From Cinclus cinclus (lineage: Eukaryota > Chordata > Aves > Passeriformes > Cinclidae): a DNA stretch of 64,000 bases. Under the pieces are notes generated by a model, which was given only the letters and a program-made list of their open reading frames with translations, did no database searches and was not told where the DNA came from. How positions within the stretch are numbered: the stretch's first letter is position 1; each line of letters opens with the position of its first letter. Below, piece after piece: positions 11,686 to 25,500 of the stretch. The stretch covers positions 51,375,101-51,439,100 of the forward strand of contig NC_085051.1 of NCBI RefSeq assembly GCF_963662255.1, read 5' to 3'. Made by a program: the position numbers and the translations under genes.

Positions 11686-14350
11686 GTGGGAGCCACCTCT
11701 GCTGGGCATCGGCTGTCCCAACCAGTCCTGGCTCAGGAGACAGTCCTGTCACAAATATTTACAGCTCAATGGCCCGAGTGTCCTAAAAAAACCTTTCCCA
11801 AATATTCTTGGTCCTGATAGCAATTTTTGGAATTGATGATTGATTGATTTTTGTTGTTTGGTTGCTTGCCTTTTTTTTTTTTCTGTTAATTAATGAGGTC
11901 TTCTGAAGGACAGAAAGAAAAGCCTTTGTTTAAAAAGTGGTTTTATTTTGGCAAATCCTTCCTCTTATCACAACACAAAACCCCCACATTGATCAGAAAA
12001 TATCAAAGAATGTTGTTTTCTTAACCGTTTTTGTAGATCATGCTGTTTCTGTCTGATTACAGTAAGAATTTACTCAGACTTTACTAGCCTTGCTTTTGTT
12101 CATATGACTGGTTTTGTCAGGTTTGAGCCCTTTGCAGTCACAGAGGTAAGAAGCAAATATGATCTGTAGCTTATTTAACTATTGCTCAATTACACTGTTC
12201 TTTTTGGCTACAAGGGAACAAGGAAATTTGCCCTGAAACTATGAGACAAACAGTCATTGGTAGCCTCAGAGTGTTGCCTTTGTTGATAACAGTGTTGAGC
12301 CAGAAATTTTCTGTCAATTCAGCCCCCTGCTGCCACCCACAGCCAGCTGTGTTTAGGAGTTCTTCAGCTGACAATACTCAGAAAGGAGGTGAAGGATTTT
12401 TTTGGTTAGTAACACAAAGAAGTTGTGAAAAATCAAAGTGGAAATGGATTCAGAAGAGATACCCAAATGAAAAAAAATTCTAAAAACTCTCATAGCATTG
12501 CTTTATGGTGTCTGGGTTGTTTAGTTTTCTTTCCATGTTTAGAGCAGCAGCAACAGCAGTTGTGTTTCTCCTGATCTTCTCTGCTGTAGTTTGGTTGCAG
12601 AGTAATCTCTTAGGCTGAGAGTTTGAATCACTGAAAAACAGAGTTTAGTGATTGCTTGGGGTCGTGGATAAAGCAGCTGCTGAAAGCAGAGTGTTCCTGA
12701 TACTGTGTGTGTTCACTGATCTTTCTGGGCCACCTGTGAGGACTTTCAGACCCATTCCAGGCTGAAATGGAGCTGTGGTGAAGTGCTGCACATTCAAAGA
12801 CAAGCTGCTGTCCCTGAAGTGCCTTTTGCAGGGATCTAAATAGATGAATTAAGTTGAAATGGATAAATGTATGTATTTAAACTATGGTACATTGCAGCAA
12901 ATGATTGGCAACACACCCTACCCCAAAACAACTTGATGGATCACAGGGTTGAAGCTAACTTGTGTGCAGAGTAGGATCCTTTAACATTTGTGGAAGAGGG
13001 GAAGCATTCATCTTCCCAATTGCAAAAGTGTTTCTCTCCTCTTGTAACACAACATTAAATGTTTATTCTGAATGCGTCAGAATTAAAATGTGTGTAGGTC
13101 AGTCTGGCTTGACCTCATCTCACAGGGTCGGGAGGGTAGAGCTCCACATGGGCTGAACTCTGGTGTGTTTGTGACAAAACTCTGCCATTTCATGGGCAGT
13201 TAACAGCTGTCTCTATGGCACATGTTACGGAGCCTCGTGTGACTGAGGAATGCTACAAGAAAATGAAAGTGGAGGAGGAGTGCTTCAGCGCCTTGTCTGA
13301 GACAGACACCTTGTGTCAGAACCTGGTTCAGCAGCATTCTCAGCTTTTAGCCCAATGGTCTGCTCAGTTTTCCTCCTGGCAGCCACTTTGATCATTAACT
13401 GAGGTCTCATTTCTGCTCCTGTAAGTGCCACTGTTCTTGTCTCCACTCGTGGGTATGTATGTTCAGAACAACACAACAAGGTCATAGTGGGAATTTATGC
13501 CAAATACTGACTAGATTTGCTCATGTGTCAAAGGACATGGGCCAAGGATGGCAAGGAACATCTTGGCAGAGCTCGTCAATATAATTCTAACAGGAATGTG
13601 TCTCATTTGACCATATTAAATTACTCTGGTTCACCCAATATGATATTCTGCTTTGATCTTTGGCTTTCCTCATTAGAACTTTAATTGATTGGCTGACTAA
13701 TTACACACATTTCAACCTGTGGCAAAGAGGAAGGCTTATAAACATCTACTCTTGGACTGAAAATGGTTAGAGCGATGAGAATGCATGGCTGTACAATTAC
13801 CATACTAACTGAACCACAGCAATGAGCTTGTACAAACCTGGAATGAAATAACTTTTGACATGGCTGGTTGTTGGACACCTTTGTCTTCCTGCAAAGCCAA
13901 CATGGCATCATTCATTGATATAGTGAGGTTTGATTTGGTGGTTTTGGGGTTTTTTTGGAAAGGTGTTTTCTGGTCTGTTTGCAGGGGTTTTGTTTCTTTG
14001 TATGTTTCTGTTTTGTTTTGGTACCCAACTTGCTTTATGAGGGATCTGTCAAGGTCACCTGATGAAACCTCCTCCATCAAATAATGAGATTTTGCACATT
14101 ATTTATAGTCAAAAGTATTATTTGTAGTAAAAATTCTGAAAATGTATGTATCTGCAGGTGTGGAGTGTTTGTATATGATTTGGATTTGAATCTGTGATGC
14201 TGTCTGGTCTTCATAAGTCTGTTTTTTAATGGACATCCTCATCATGTCCTCTATCAATGGAATACACTCTTTCCTCTGCAGAGTACATATGTATGTGTAC
14301 TGGCTAGTCAGATTGTCAGGTTTGAAGGATTTACTCAAGTCTTGCTAGGG

Positions 14351-14577
14351 CAGGTTTGTATTGGATCTTAGGAAAACATTTTCACTGAAATGGTTGCAAA
14401 GTATTGGAAGAGGCTGCCCATGGAGATAAGGGATTGAGTGACCATCCCCAGAGGCATTTAACAGACAGGCAGATATGGCACTCAGGGACATGGTTTAGTG
14501 GTGGACTTGGCAGTTCTGTGTTAGCAGTTGGACTTGATGAACCTAGAGGTATTTTCCAACCTACCTGATTCAATGAG
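14351..14577 (+). mobile_element. CR1 LINE, short 3' fragment
   Basis: The last about 225 bp of a CR1 in sense orientation. It contains 'ggaagaggctgcccatggag', then 'gacatggtttagtggtggac' and 'gttggacttgatgaacct', and ends in a degraded tail ('cctacctgattcaatga'). This is a different CR1 subtype from the copies at 1470 and 17,140, because it carries the block containing GGTTTAGTGGTGG. Strongly 5' truncated and non-coding. Confidence 0.93.
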
Positions 14578-17139
14578 TGCATTATATTAATAAGTGAAAA
14601 CCGAAGGTACGAAAAATCAATTGAGAAAAGGAGTATTTGGAAAAGAGTAAGAGCTACAAATTTCTGAAGAAAGTCAGTCATGGGCATGGAGGGGGGTACA
14701 GAACAGTTACCCAAGGGCTGAGTTAAATGGTTGTGCTTTTTGGTGTTTATGTGCACCAGCTCCCAGTGTTGATCCCTTAGAAGTCTACAGACTTCTGATC
14801 TGTCTCTGCGCTTAAATGTCTGGACAAAGAATTACCAGTGGCTTGTCATTAGGAGATGAGGCCAGAGAGGAATTTTAGAAAGGTGTCATTAGATTTTGGA
14901 GACCTTCATTGGTACATCATTCCAACATTTGGTTTCAGGGACATGAGAATTATATAAACCTTCACTTACACCTTTTCTGCCCACCAGTGTACAGCCTTGT
15001 ATTCATGACATTTGGGGTTATACATTTCCCTCAGCTCCAGCTACTCACCTGTCCAAACGAAGAAATAATGTGGCATGAACACAACAAAATTGTGCATGAA
15101 AATAAATTAATGTCCCTCAAACACTAATTTATTGGTACTACACAATTTCTAGTCATGTACAGAGCCTAAACTAATTTATTCTGCCTGCTTTTTTATATCT
15201 AGCATTTAATGACAAAGACCACACTTTATTGCCAGCATTGTAATACAAGAATTAATAAATATGCAAAGTGATCTACTGTTGCTCAGAGTCATGAGTAATG
15301 AACATCTTATATATCACACTGTGATGGCTGTTCTTGTTTATCTGTCTTTGGCTGCTGTACTACTGAGATTATTTTCTGTTATCCTTGCTTTGTAATTTAT
15401 TTTTTTGCCTTCTTTTTAGGAGTTCTTTCCTGTATGAACTGCTGTGAATGTCTCTTTATCTTAATATGAGTTACAGTGCATTAAATCTCCTCATTATTTT
15501 AAGATGTTTTGCATAGATGCTTGGTAACAAAATATCTCATGCATTAGTGGAGAGTAAGTTTTTGGATATGGAACAGAACGTTCAAAGCTGGACAAAATAA
15601 AAACAAAACAAAACAAAAAAAGAGCCTGATTTGAGATGGCTGAAGGTTGACTCAAGAAGAACTAAGGTTTTTCCCCAACTATTTTTCTAGGTCCTGTCCA
15701 GTTGTAATCAGGCTACTTCTTGAGCTGATTCTTACAAAAACTAGTAAATAACAAACACCTCTTCAAAGCACAATTTTGACTGTTCTCCATGGGATCTTTG
15801 ATTGAACCTGAAAGCCTGATTTTCAGAGTAGAAAGCCTCTTACTGATAAAGATTCTGTTTATACAGTACAAAGGTATTTTCTCAACATGATTTGAATTTC
15901 TTTACCACACTACTTGGACATTTTTTCCAGGATATACCAGAGGCTACATAGTGTTCTCGAGTACTTCGTCAGGTTTTTTTCCCTTTAACTGTCAAAATAA
16001 AATTTAGAGTGAAGCCTTGAGATCATGCAGACTGTTCAGACAGTGCAGTCTATGTGGTTCAGGGACTGACTCCAAACAAAAAAAATTCACTTTCAGTTTA
16101 ATTGTCATGTGTATAATCAGTGCTATTTTTTTTTCTGGATCTTTTTATATTTTCTTACTCCTTTCCCCTATTGCTATGTATCTGAAAGCAGACTATGTTT
16201 TGACGGTTCTTTAAATGCTTAGTAAATTTGGTAAACAGAGAATCTGTGCATAATTTCTTTGGGTTTTTTTAAAGCCTCTAAGACACTTTAAAAGCATCTT
16301 TTTATTTACCACTGCAATTGTGCAAACTGAAAGATAACTTTGGCTTTGCAGTAAACAAGAGAGTTGCTCAGCTATGTGTAATACCTTCCTTACCTTAGAA
16401 ACTGAATTGGGTCAGCAAAAAATTCTCTCTGACAGGATTCTCATTTGACTCCAGGCTGCTGGAGCCTTTGGGTACTGGGAAATGAATGTCTGGACTCCAG
16501 CAGGGGAGGCAGGATTTGGGAGTGACTGGTGGTAAGGGGAGGGAGAACACAAGCAGGTGGCCTAAGGAGGCATTCCTGTATTATTTTAAATTTCCTTTTC
16601 TTTAATTTTACATAACAGAATTGGATGCCAGGAACAGGAATTTTGCCTGAAGGTCTCAACAGCTTTTTTACTAACCAGTTGAGGTTTATCCAGTTTTCAT
16701 CTGTATGGATAATGTCATCTTTAATAGTCAGGAATTTAAGCCTTACCTCTGGAGGAGGTTTGATGCCAAAATTCCCAGGGGCTGGGATGGGAAGAAGGCA
16801 GTGTGAGGATATTTAACAGTGAGTGGTGGCCTCAGTTAGAGGGTGCCCAGCCCTGGATGAGCTGTGCTGCTGGCAGGAACACTGGAAGTGGAGGTGCCTG
16901 CTCAGCCAGAGCCAAAGTTGTTGAGCTTTTCCTCTCTGAAACTCTGAGTTACCAGGACCTGCACTGGCAGAATGAAGGGCAGTGGTGCCTCCACAGCCAG
17001 GGAGATGGGACAGGCAGGCAAACGTGGGCTGACCTCGTCCCAGCTGCTCCCTGCCCCTTCCACATTGAAACCACTGCCACCTTGCCACAGGCTTTAGGCA
17101 AGAAAAGAAATTCTATTTGGTATTAATGGGGGGAAAGTC
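14578..17139. other. Non-coding stretch, locally GC-richer at its end
   Basis: AT-rich unique DNA followed by a GC-richer block at about 16,760-17,100 with overlapping short frames on both strands, the usual result of fewer stop codons in GC-rich DNA. The longest there is about 107 codons (16,803-17,126) and shows no known motif; its end runs up to the CR1 fragment, arguing against a real protein. Confidence 0.5.
15594..15621 (+). repeat. (AAAAC)n simple repeat
   Basis: A short A-rich run with several CAAAA units ending in seven A. Simple low-complexity repeat. Confidence 0.85.
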
Positions 17140-17340
17140 CCATATCAGGTGGCTCAGATCTGGAACAGGGACCCAGAGGCCATGGAAATCCTGTCCTTGG
17201 AGAGATTCAAATGCACCTTGATGCTGCCATGAGCAGCCTGGTTTAACCTCGATGGTGGCTCTGCTTTGAGCAAATGCTGGATCAGAGAGCTGCCGGAGGC
17301 CCCTTCCAGCTTGTGTTCTTTTGTGGTTCTGTGACTTCGC
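17140..17340 (+). mobile_element. CR1 LINE, short 3' fragment
   Basis: About 200 bp of CR1 3' end in sense orientation. Diagnostic blocks are 'tcctgtccttggagagattc', 'gagcagcctggtttaacctc', 'ggctctgctttgagcaaatg' and 'aggccccttccag', ending with 'ttttgtggttctgtgact', a degraded form of the family's terminal repeat. It matches the CR1 group in which 'CTGCTTTGAGCAGG' precedes the tail. Non-coding. Confidence 0.9.
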
Positions 17341-18479
17341 AATTTCTGACTGCCAATGGCTGATCCTGTCACTGATTCCCTGCCTAAGGCTTTCTTTCAG
17401 AGGAAAAAGATTTTTGAATCTTCTCCAGTCAGATGTCCAGCCCTTCCTAAGAAAAATACCAGTATTTGGTCACTTTGCACAGTGCCGCTTTTGTTTGTTT
17501 GCATTTTTTTTTTCTGTGGAGAATCTTTGAAATTCCCTTCTCTCTGTGTTTTACTTTTTTGTCAAGCATACAGGATTTCTACAGTTCTGCTCGAGATATC
17601 TGTTGCTGACTGCTGGGTTAAACCACTTTGTTCTATTGATCACCTTGCTGGGATAATTCTGTTGAAGGACAGGAAGGATTGCTGACATTGTTGAGACCTT
17701 CATCACCTGCCATGTGGTGAATGGGGCTACATGGATCTCCTACACCACATGCATCTCGTTTGAGACTTTCTGTAAGTAGAAGACAAGTGTCTGTAGCAAT
17801 GCAAAAAGATAAGAGATGGTACTCAATTTTTTGAATGTTCTGGAAGCTGAAAATAAAATTAGTTTTCTCTTGTTAAAAAGCAGTTTCTGAAACAAGATGA
17901 TAGTGAGTCTTCATTAGAAAGAAACTAATACATAGAAACTAAAAACTATATGAAAATGCAACTAGAGCAGGATTATCAAAATCATGTGATGCTTGTCATG
18001 AAATACCAGTAGAGTTCAGAGGTGAAGCTGCAGAGTCACTTGTTGTGTTATATAACACAATCTTTTAAGTGGTGTCGATGCAAAGGAATAGTAAGGAGCA
18101 AAAGTGACACCATTTAAAAAAAATTCACATGGCATCTAAGGTAGTATATTTTCTATTCCTACCAGGCAAATTAGTGTTTGGGGAAAGCAACAACAACCAA
18201 ACCAAACCCAAACCAATGAAAAGCCAAAAAAACTACCCACTTACCAACCAAGAAAAAAAAAAGAAAAAAAGAAAAAAAAATCAAACCCTAATAAAACCAA
18301 AAGCCCTCCAAAAATCCCACCACAGAAAAAATGTGAAAACCTATGGATGCATTGTTAGACATATAGAGGAACAGCTAGTATGGCAATTGTAAAAGAAGCA
18401 GTGTGCTGCAAATCCATTAATTTAGTGAAGAATGTTACTAAGATTCAGTTGATCTATATTTGCATACTCAGTTTTTGTG
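17341..18479. other. Non-coding stretch before the ancient LINE
   Basis: Unique-looking DNA with a short-frame ORF around 17,356-17,685 that shows no recognisable family, and an A-rich low-complexity block at 18,186-18,332. No gene supported. Confidence 0.5.
18186..18332 (+). repeat. A-rich low-complexity block
   Basis: Begins with CAAC and CCAAA units and continues as runs of A broken by single G or C. Open in one frame, giving a lysine-rich pseudo-peptide that is not a gene. Confidence 0.8.
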
Positions 18480-19590
18480 TCTGTATCTAGGCCTTCAAAA
18501 AGCATTTGACTGATGTTTTGTATTTCTCTTTTAGAACCCATAATTAATCATGGGATAAAGGTGAAAGTCCTTTCCGGGATTGGTAGCTGTTTAAGGGATA
18601 GAACATTAGTAGAGGGAAGGTATCAAAGACACCACACAGGTATTCTGTGCTTCTCTGCATGTCTGTTGGTGTGCTGGGAAAAAGATGGAAAGTGAAGTGG
18701 CAAAATCTGATGACGAGAGAAAATTATTCAACATAGTCAAATGGGAATACAGCTGTGAAAGAGGAGTCTTACTCTGGAGACTGGTCAATAAAATAACAGA
18801 GAAAATTCAGTGTTGATTAAAGCCATTTGAGCTTTCAGGGCAAAATAACCCTAAATATACATACACAACAAATATCTCTAAATTAATGCTCACTGTTACA
18901 GGAAGGAGTCTGGGAGTGATTTCAGCTCATGCTCGGAAAACATCACCATAGTACTCCATTGTGATCAGAAAAGCAAAGTCTGGTGGTAGAATGTACTAGG
19001 AAAAGAGTAAGGAAGTCAGCAGGAAACATGGTTATGCCACCATTCAATTCACAGTGCACCTGCATCTTGAACAATATGTGCAACTTCACATTTGCTCCCT
19101 TTTGGGCTTCAGAGGAAATGAAAAGCAATAAAGAATGACAGCAAGGGTGATGGGGAGCTTCTGTGTAAGGAGACACTAAATAGATTAGAACCCTTTCCCT
19201 GAAAAATATGCCAGAAGGCAGATATGATATGTCACATATGTCTTATAAGACATGGGTAGACAATTGTATTCACTGTTTCCCAGAGCACAGTAACAAGGGA
19301 ATAGCAGATAAAACACTCAAATATCAAGTTGGAAACAAAGACAAAGAACAGTTTTTTCCACACAACTCCCATTGCATCTCTATAGCATGCTGTGGATGCC
19401 AGTAGTTTAGTTGGGCTCAAAGAGCTGTAAAACATGGCAGTGGAAGGAAAATCCTGGTAGGCTGCTGTAAAGAATAGACACAGCTGCTGGTTTCCATCTT
19501 GGAGGGTATGGAAGAGTGTTTCACTGCACACTGCTACTGTGCTACTGTCCATTGTCCATGCCAAGACTGGGAAAGATAACTGTTCTTATT
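18480..19590 (+). mobile_element. Ancient CR1/L3-type LINE remnant covering RT to 3' end
   Basis: About 1.1 kb follows, in order and in one orientation, an old amniote CR1/L3-group LINE of the kind abundant in turtles and crocodilians. Visible landmarks are 'ttcaaaaagcatttgac' (18,494), 'catgggataaaggtgaaagt' (18,549), and 'gtggcaaaatctgatgacg' (18,697). The last corresponds to the reverse-transcriptase F/Y-A-D-D box; here it reads Ser-Asp-Asp with the alanine codon apparently lost. Next come 'aaaattcagtgttgat' and 'aggagtctgggagtgatt'. Then 'tgcatcttgaacaatatg' matches the 'cacatcttgaatactgtg' block, followed by 'ggcagatatgatatgtc' and 'cagttttttccacacaactc'. Every frame is broken. Divergence is far higher than in the four younger CR1 copies, so it is a much older insertion. 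Consensus comparison is from memory; the last about 100 bp are uncertain. Confidence 0.82.
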
Positions 19591-22500
19591 CTGTATTGTA
19601 AATGGGTCCTGGGCTTATTCAGTCTGTTGGAGATCACATGTTGGTACTACAAGAACTTTTTTACTAGCATCGATCCACCACCAAATGGACATTGAGTCAA
19701 TGCAACTTTTGCACTGATTTCAAAGTGTTCAGCATTGGAGCATCAGATGAGCTCTCACTTCTCTTATAGGCATTGTCAAAACTGATGGGTTTCATGAGGG
19801 GCAGGATTTCACCTAGGTTCCTAATATTTCTAAAGAATAAGAAGTGTGTGTCCATTAAAGTAATTGAGTGTGAACCATGAGGTTTTATGGGTTGGGGATA
19901 ATTGTACATTTCAAAGGGGATGGAAATGTCTTTCAGAAACTGAAATCACTGCAAATGCATTCATCAGGATAGTTTCATTTCTTTCATCCACTGTCAAGAA
20001 CATTTTGTCAAGAGCATCCTCATAAGTTAATGCTCTCTTAAATAACTTAGACCTCTGGCTGACCAAAGGCAGAACAGCAGTTCTTGACTCAAAAGTATGT
20101 AAATTTATCTTGTTCGTCTGATTTCAAATGGACAATTTCTAAAAGCTGATGGGAAAAATACTATGGGCCAAAGAGAGGCTAGTCTTCACTTAAGGTATGC
20201 TTAATATGCTATAAGAATAGTTTGACTTATTTAGACTTTGCTCCTTGCCTTATTATGGCCTTCATGTATGAAGGCAAATAACTGGGACTCCTGGGCTACC
20301 ACCTCTTGTGCCTCAGCTGGATGAGATACAGGAGGATGTAGGATTATAACCATCTTTCCTAAGGACTGCAGACAGGTGGGAAAACACAACTGTGAATTCT
20401 GCTCCCTGTTGGGTTGGAACTGCCCTTGCTGTGCTCCTTTTGAGCACTGGAAGGATTTCAGAGGTAGCTTTGCTTTATACTCAGCAGTAGGAAATACCTT
20501 CAGTTCATAATCATGCCTCACACCTAAAGAGGGTGAGCCATGTTTGTCTAAGTTGTGAAACTGATCTGTTTGGGAAAATCAGCAAATCTTAGTTTGTAAC
20601 TAAGTGTATTAAAACCCCTTTGACTATAAATAGCTTATCTGGGCTAGAAGCCATCTTCTATAATAGACTTGACAGGAACAGTGCAGAATAATAGCACAAA
20701 AGAAATATCATTTACCAAGTTTTGTTGGCTTAAATAATACCTTAAAATATTTTCTTTATAGAAATATGTACATATTTAGTATAATTAACATAGTTACAGC
20801 AAGCTAAACAAGTCATTTATACTATACCAAAATAAATAATGGAACTTCAAGAAAGCAAAATATCTGCATTTTTTCAGTGGTGTGTGGAGCTTCTACATTT
20901 CTAGATAAATTTGTCATCCAAGTTAGGCAGCTGTAATCAAAGATTTAGTCAAAGTTAGAAGGTCGCATTGTACTGAATCATGAAGACCTAACTTCCACTT
21001 ATCCCTAATGTAGAAAATCCAGACTTTACACACAGAACTGCTAAAAAGATTTGTAAAAATTACTTTGGATGATTTAGTATTGTTTTCAAGTCTTTTCATT
21101 CCCCATATTTCTTTTCTATTATATAAGAAAACTCAAACTACAATTATTACAAAGCATACTTCCTAATGTTAGGTAACTGATTAAACAACGTTGATCAAAG
21201 GAAATTCAATAATTATGCATCTAAGTCTGCATCTAAGTTTTAAAACCCCCATGTTTTAAAGTGATGAATTATTCACAACTCAAGATGAAATGGGGAATAT
21301 TCCAACTTGTGCTTTTGAAGTGTCTTCATAATAATATAGGCCACTTTATGCACATCTATAGTCTTTTCATCTCTGGAGATCTCTTCAAGATGGTGGGTTG
21401 ATGACACTAAATTTCTGTTGGCAAAGAGTCAAGAAACAAGTATTTTAAAACTTACAGTTTATTACTATTGTGATTCAATTAATATTCAGGATTCCTAAGG
21501 GAGCTGTAAATTATGTGATTTTTTTTCCATATTTTGTGACTTCCATAGTTTTTTTTTCTCCCTCTAGTTATTTTTTATGCATGTTTTTAAATGATTTTTT
21601 AATTACATGTCCTTATCCTTAGATATTAATTTTAACCTTTTTTGCCCTGCTCCCATTTACCACCATCCCAGTCAGGCAGCTTCCTTGTAATTCTGTTATT
21701 TAGAACATGGATAATTCATCAGCTGGGTCCAAGCTAAAAACTGAACACTTAGAAAAAATAGAGGGAAATCAGTTTCAGATGCAACTTTTTCAGTTGGTCC
21801 TTATTTTTGTAAGATTAGAAAAACAAGGAAAAAAAAAAAAAGAAAGAGTGTGGGCTGGATTCTTTGATTCCAGTGTTACAATTTTCAAACTTTGATGGTC
21901 CTTTTTTCAAGAATGAGTTATATTTTTATTCAAAACACTTTTGAGGATACCCTTTATGGTTTTGCTAGATTTGTCTCTTACTAGGCAAGTACTATAGTAA
22001 CAGTAGAACAATGTTATTTAAATGGGATTGTCTCATTGTGCCTTTATCATAAGAAAGTCCATGAACGACCTCTGGGCTTGCTGAATTTCAAACTGTAAAG
22101 AATATGGAACAGGAGGCTGGTGTTGATGCACACACTGATGCTGGGTGAGAGGGGCAAGGCTGGGAGTTGGTCTATACTATGACCTACCACTCAAACTGAG
22201 GTCTGAGATCTGATCTGACTCTAGTGCCCAGCTCCTCGGGTTTAAAAAGTCTCTGGCTCATTTCAATCCTTTGATAAGCCTCTTCCTTCATGCCATCACA
22301 GTCTCCTCATTCCTGCTCTAGAATCAGCTGTATCCCAAAATTCATCCTAGCTTTTTCCTCTTTCTCAGAACTCTTCTCCCCACAACGTCAGCCTTCCTCA
22401 GATCCTTCTCTTTGGAGCCTTTACCCTTAGCCCATGAATACACTCAATTAGATATCTTTACTAGGTTTTCATATATTGACAAAACCAAATACTATATTTC

Positions 22501-25500
22501 TTTTTTTTCTTTTTAAAAGGAAGACTTATACTAGATAATGGGGTATAGCTGTGCTAGGTTGGAAAAGGAGGCTACAGGAAGAGTGCTGTAGTTGGTGGCT
22601 TTTCCATCTGGACACTTTAGCACATTATGAGATTTGGATCTTCTGTCACCTGCTTCTCCCTTGCTTCTTTCTGGTGCTGTGTTAGAGATAAAACCTTCAG
22701 AGTTCCTTGATTTTCGCACAAGAATAGCACATACTTTAATGATGATATCTTATCCATAAACATTGCAGCGTGATGTTATGATATGCTAATGACTTGCCTG
22801 CAGAAATTGCTGGTGTGACCATTCAAAGAAAGTGAAGTACACTGATCTCAGCAGCTCCTTTCAATATGAGGATGAAAGGAACCTGCTGTACCAGTCTTCT
22901 ACATAAAGAGTAAAATAGGAACCTCAGATTTGCTATAATAAATGAGCTATGTATAAAGGAACATTTTACAATTCAGATGCTTCCTGTGTATTTGTAAAAA
23001 TTAAATGAACCTCTAATAATTGCCAGTCAAAATACTTTTTTGTCTTTTTGTCTTTCAGAAGAATGAAAGATATTTATATCTTTCCTCCAAATTCTTCATC
23101 AAAATTTCATACATAGTTCAATAATATTGTTTAATTTTCTGGCTGATAGAAATAATCTTAATAATTCCATAGATTAAGAAGTGTTCTTGAGTGAGTCCTC
23201 TTGCTTGCACTGAATATTTCTGTACAGCCCAGACAGTTTTTTTCCAGATTAAGCATGTATTATTTCTTCTTAGGGAATGGAATAAAATCTGTTTCCACAA
23301 TGCAGATCTTACTACTACAAACTGTGACTGGCCACAGAAGCACATGAAGCTCCTGAAAGTGCTCCTTGCAAATCCCTTCCTATAAGTTTGATGAAAAGAC
23401 CAAAGGACCCCATGAAGGAGAAATACCTCCTCCCTTGCCAAAGACATAGTAATATAAAATAACTTGAAGGTGAGAGAATGCCTACTAGGTGCTAAGTGTG
23501 CTCAGTACTGAGGCACAGATTTTGTCAGGAGACTCACAACAGAAAACCAGCCAAAACCACATATTGACTGCCTGGGGTTTGCCAGCTGCTGCTAGAGCTG
23601 CAAAGATGACTATAAGGCCCCATTCTTGTTTTCAGTGCAGTAGGTGAGAGCTAAGTTACCTGCCCATCAGTATCTCTAGATCGTCACAGATTACTTCAGT
23701 CTTGGTTTCAGTTGTATTGTGTTAATTACTTCTACAATAAAAATTTCATTTTTTTCTGAAGAAATATGCTGAATGTCCTGAGTGCATTGCATAGAGCTCA
23801 TAGCTCCGAACATGATCATGACAACTTTGATGAGAGGAGGCAAATTTTCTTCTTAAATGCATCAGATTTGAAGTGCCTGAACTGTACATGGTTTGCCTGG
23901 ACAGAAAGAAGAGTTCAGTTTTATGGTTTGCAAACCTGCATGGCACAGGGCAGAGAGTGCTGGAACAGCACAATCTGTGTGGTCTCTGGGGAAGTGAGAA
24001 CATAGGTGGATTATACTGTCATAACAAAATATTTGCTGGAGTTGTTATGCCAGTTTATGTCAGATTACTTGGACAGCAAGTTAATTTTTTTTTTTTTTGT
24101 CAAACGTTCCAGTTCCTGTCTATGCAAGTAGAGTTCAGTGCTACCTGAATTTGTAGGTTTGCTACAAATTGGTCTCATCTGTATTTCTGTGCCAAATTAT
24201 CTCATAACAGTCAGCTACTTCCTTGTGTGGGATGACTCATTTCATGAATTTAACAGTTTATGACTACATGTATCTTTTGACTACAAGCCAGTGAACAGAA
24301 TAATCCAAATCTATGCAAAACAATTGAAGGCCAAGAGCCCTAGTAATTAAAGATGATCTATGAGTTCCTATATAAAAAAGAATAAGGATACAAATCTGCT
24401 TTACACCTCACAGTCTATCCATCCGAACTTTTGACTGGACAAATGCTTTTCTTGCTGTATGAAATTCTCAGAGATGACTTTAAAATACAGTGCATACAGC
24501 TGCTGGGGTCTGAGAGGAATAATGGCTCAAAAGACAGCAGCTTTTGGAAGACAAAAGTCTTTCTCACACAGAAAGACTGTGTCTGTCTTTCTCTGAGCTC
24601 TGCCTTTCTCTTGGACTGCACATGTTAAGAAATCTCTGCTTTATGTTTGAATTAGGGTTTATCTGTGGGGGGAAAGAAAGGAATGGTTTTCAAACCTTAT
24701 ACCTTCTCTGCTTCTGCCTGACTCTAAGTTAAATATCTTCCTAATCACCTTTACTTAGGACAATATTTTCATTTGAAATCATTCCAGCAATACAAATACA
24801 CACATGCAAACTGATTATACAATTTTCTTTCACTTTTTGACTCACTCCTTTTTCTAATAAAATAGTCATTACTACTGTGCCACACGAGGTATCAGGTGCA
24901 TTTTCGTGTCATTAATTGCTTGTCTTTTTGCATATCAAGATATGGTTGAGCAGAAGTCAAAAGCCGCTTCAGATTCTGAAATAATATTTTGCATCCTTAT
25001 GGATCTTCCATCTTAAGAAGATAAAGTAATCTAAAAATGTGAATTATTTCAAGCTCCAAAGCTTCTTCTGCATGAAATTGGAATCAATGTGCTTATATGG
25101 GAAAGAGAAAATCCAAAATGGTTGAATAACTTTAGTGAGGTACAAGAAAATCTGTAACAGAGCTAGGAATAAATATGGATGATAATTCTTCACTCGCCTG
25201 GGAGGGGGGAAAGGGGGAATTACGTAAAACCTGCCTTTCATTTTCTCTTTTTTTCCTCCTTTGACCATATATGAGTTATTTCTAGTACAGAATTTATTTG
25301 CATTTTCTGACTTTCATTGTACATAATTTGATTACTTTCAGCTGAGTAGATCTGGGCAATTCTTCTGCACTTAGGAGAAAACAACACCTAAACAAATAGT
25401 AGAAAAAATACCTTTTCAGAATTAAGAGATAAATAACTTCCGTAATAGCAATAGGTTGCATAACTTTTCATTTTTAACAGCAAAACAGATTTAAGACTGC

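Larger units (their letters stand above)
8954..14350. other. Non-coding stretch, possible regulatory DNA
   Basis: No gene could be supported. The interval contains the X-box palindrome at 10,871 and a cluster of splice-like signals at 11,455-11,685, both listed separately. The region around 10,430-10,960 is AT-rich with few simple repeats, a look often seen in conserved non-coding DNA, though that cannot be judged without alignment. Confidence 0.5.

Noticed and set aside
16803..17126. 107-codon frame in a GC-richer patch
   Set aside because: Overlapped by a 91-codon frame on the other strand, no motif, and it stops just before the CR1 fragment.
18129..18392. Lysine/proline-rich 87-codon frame
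   Set aside because: Translation of the A-rich low-complexity block.
23065..23084. 9-bp perfect hairpin with 2-base loop
   Set aside because: AT-rich and too short; expected by chance in 64 kb.
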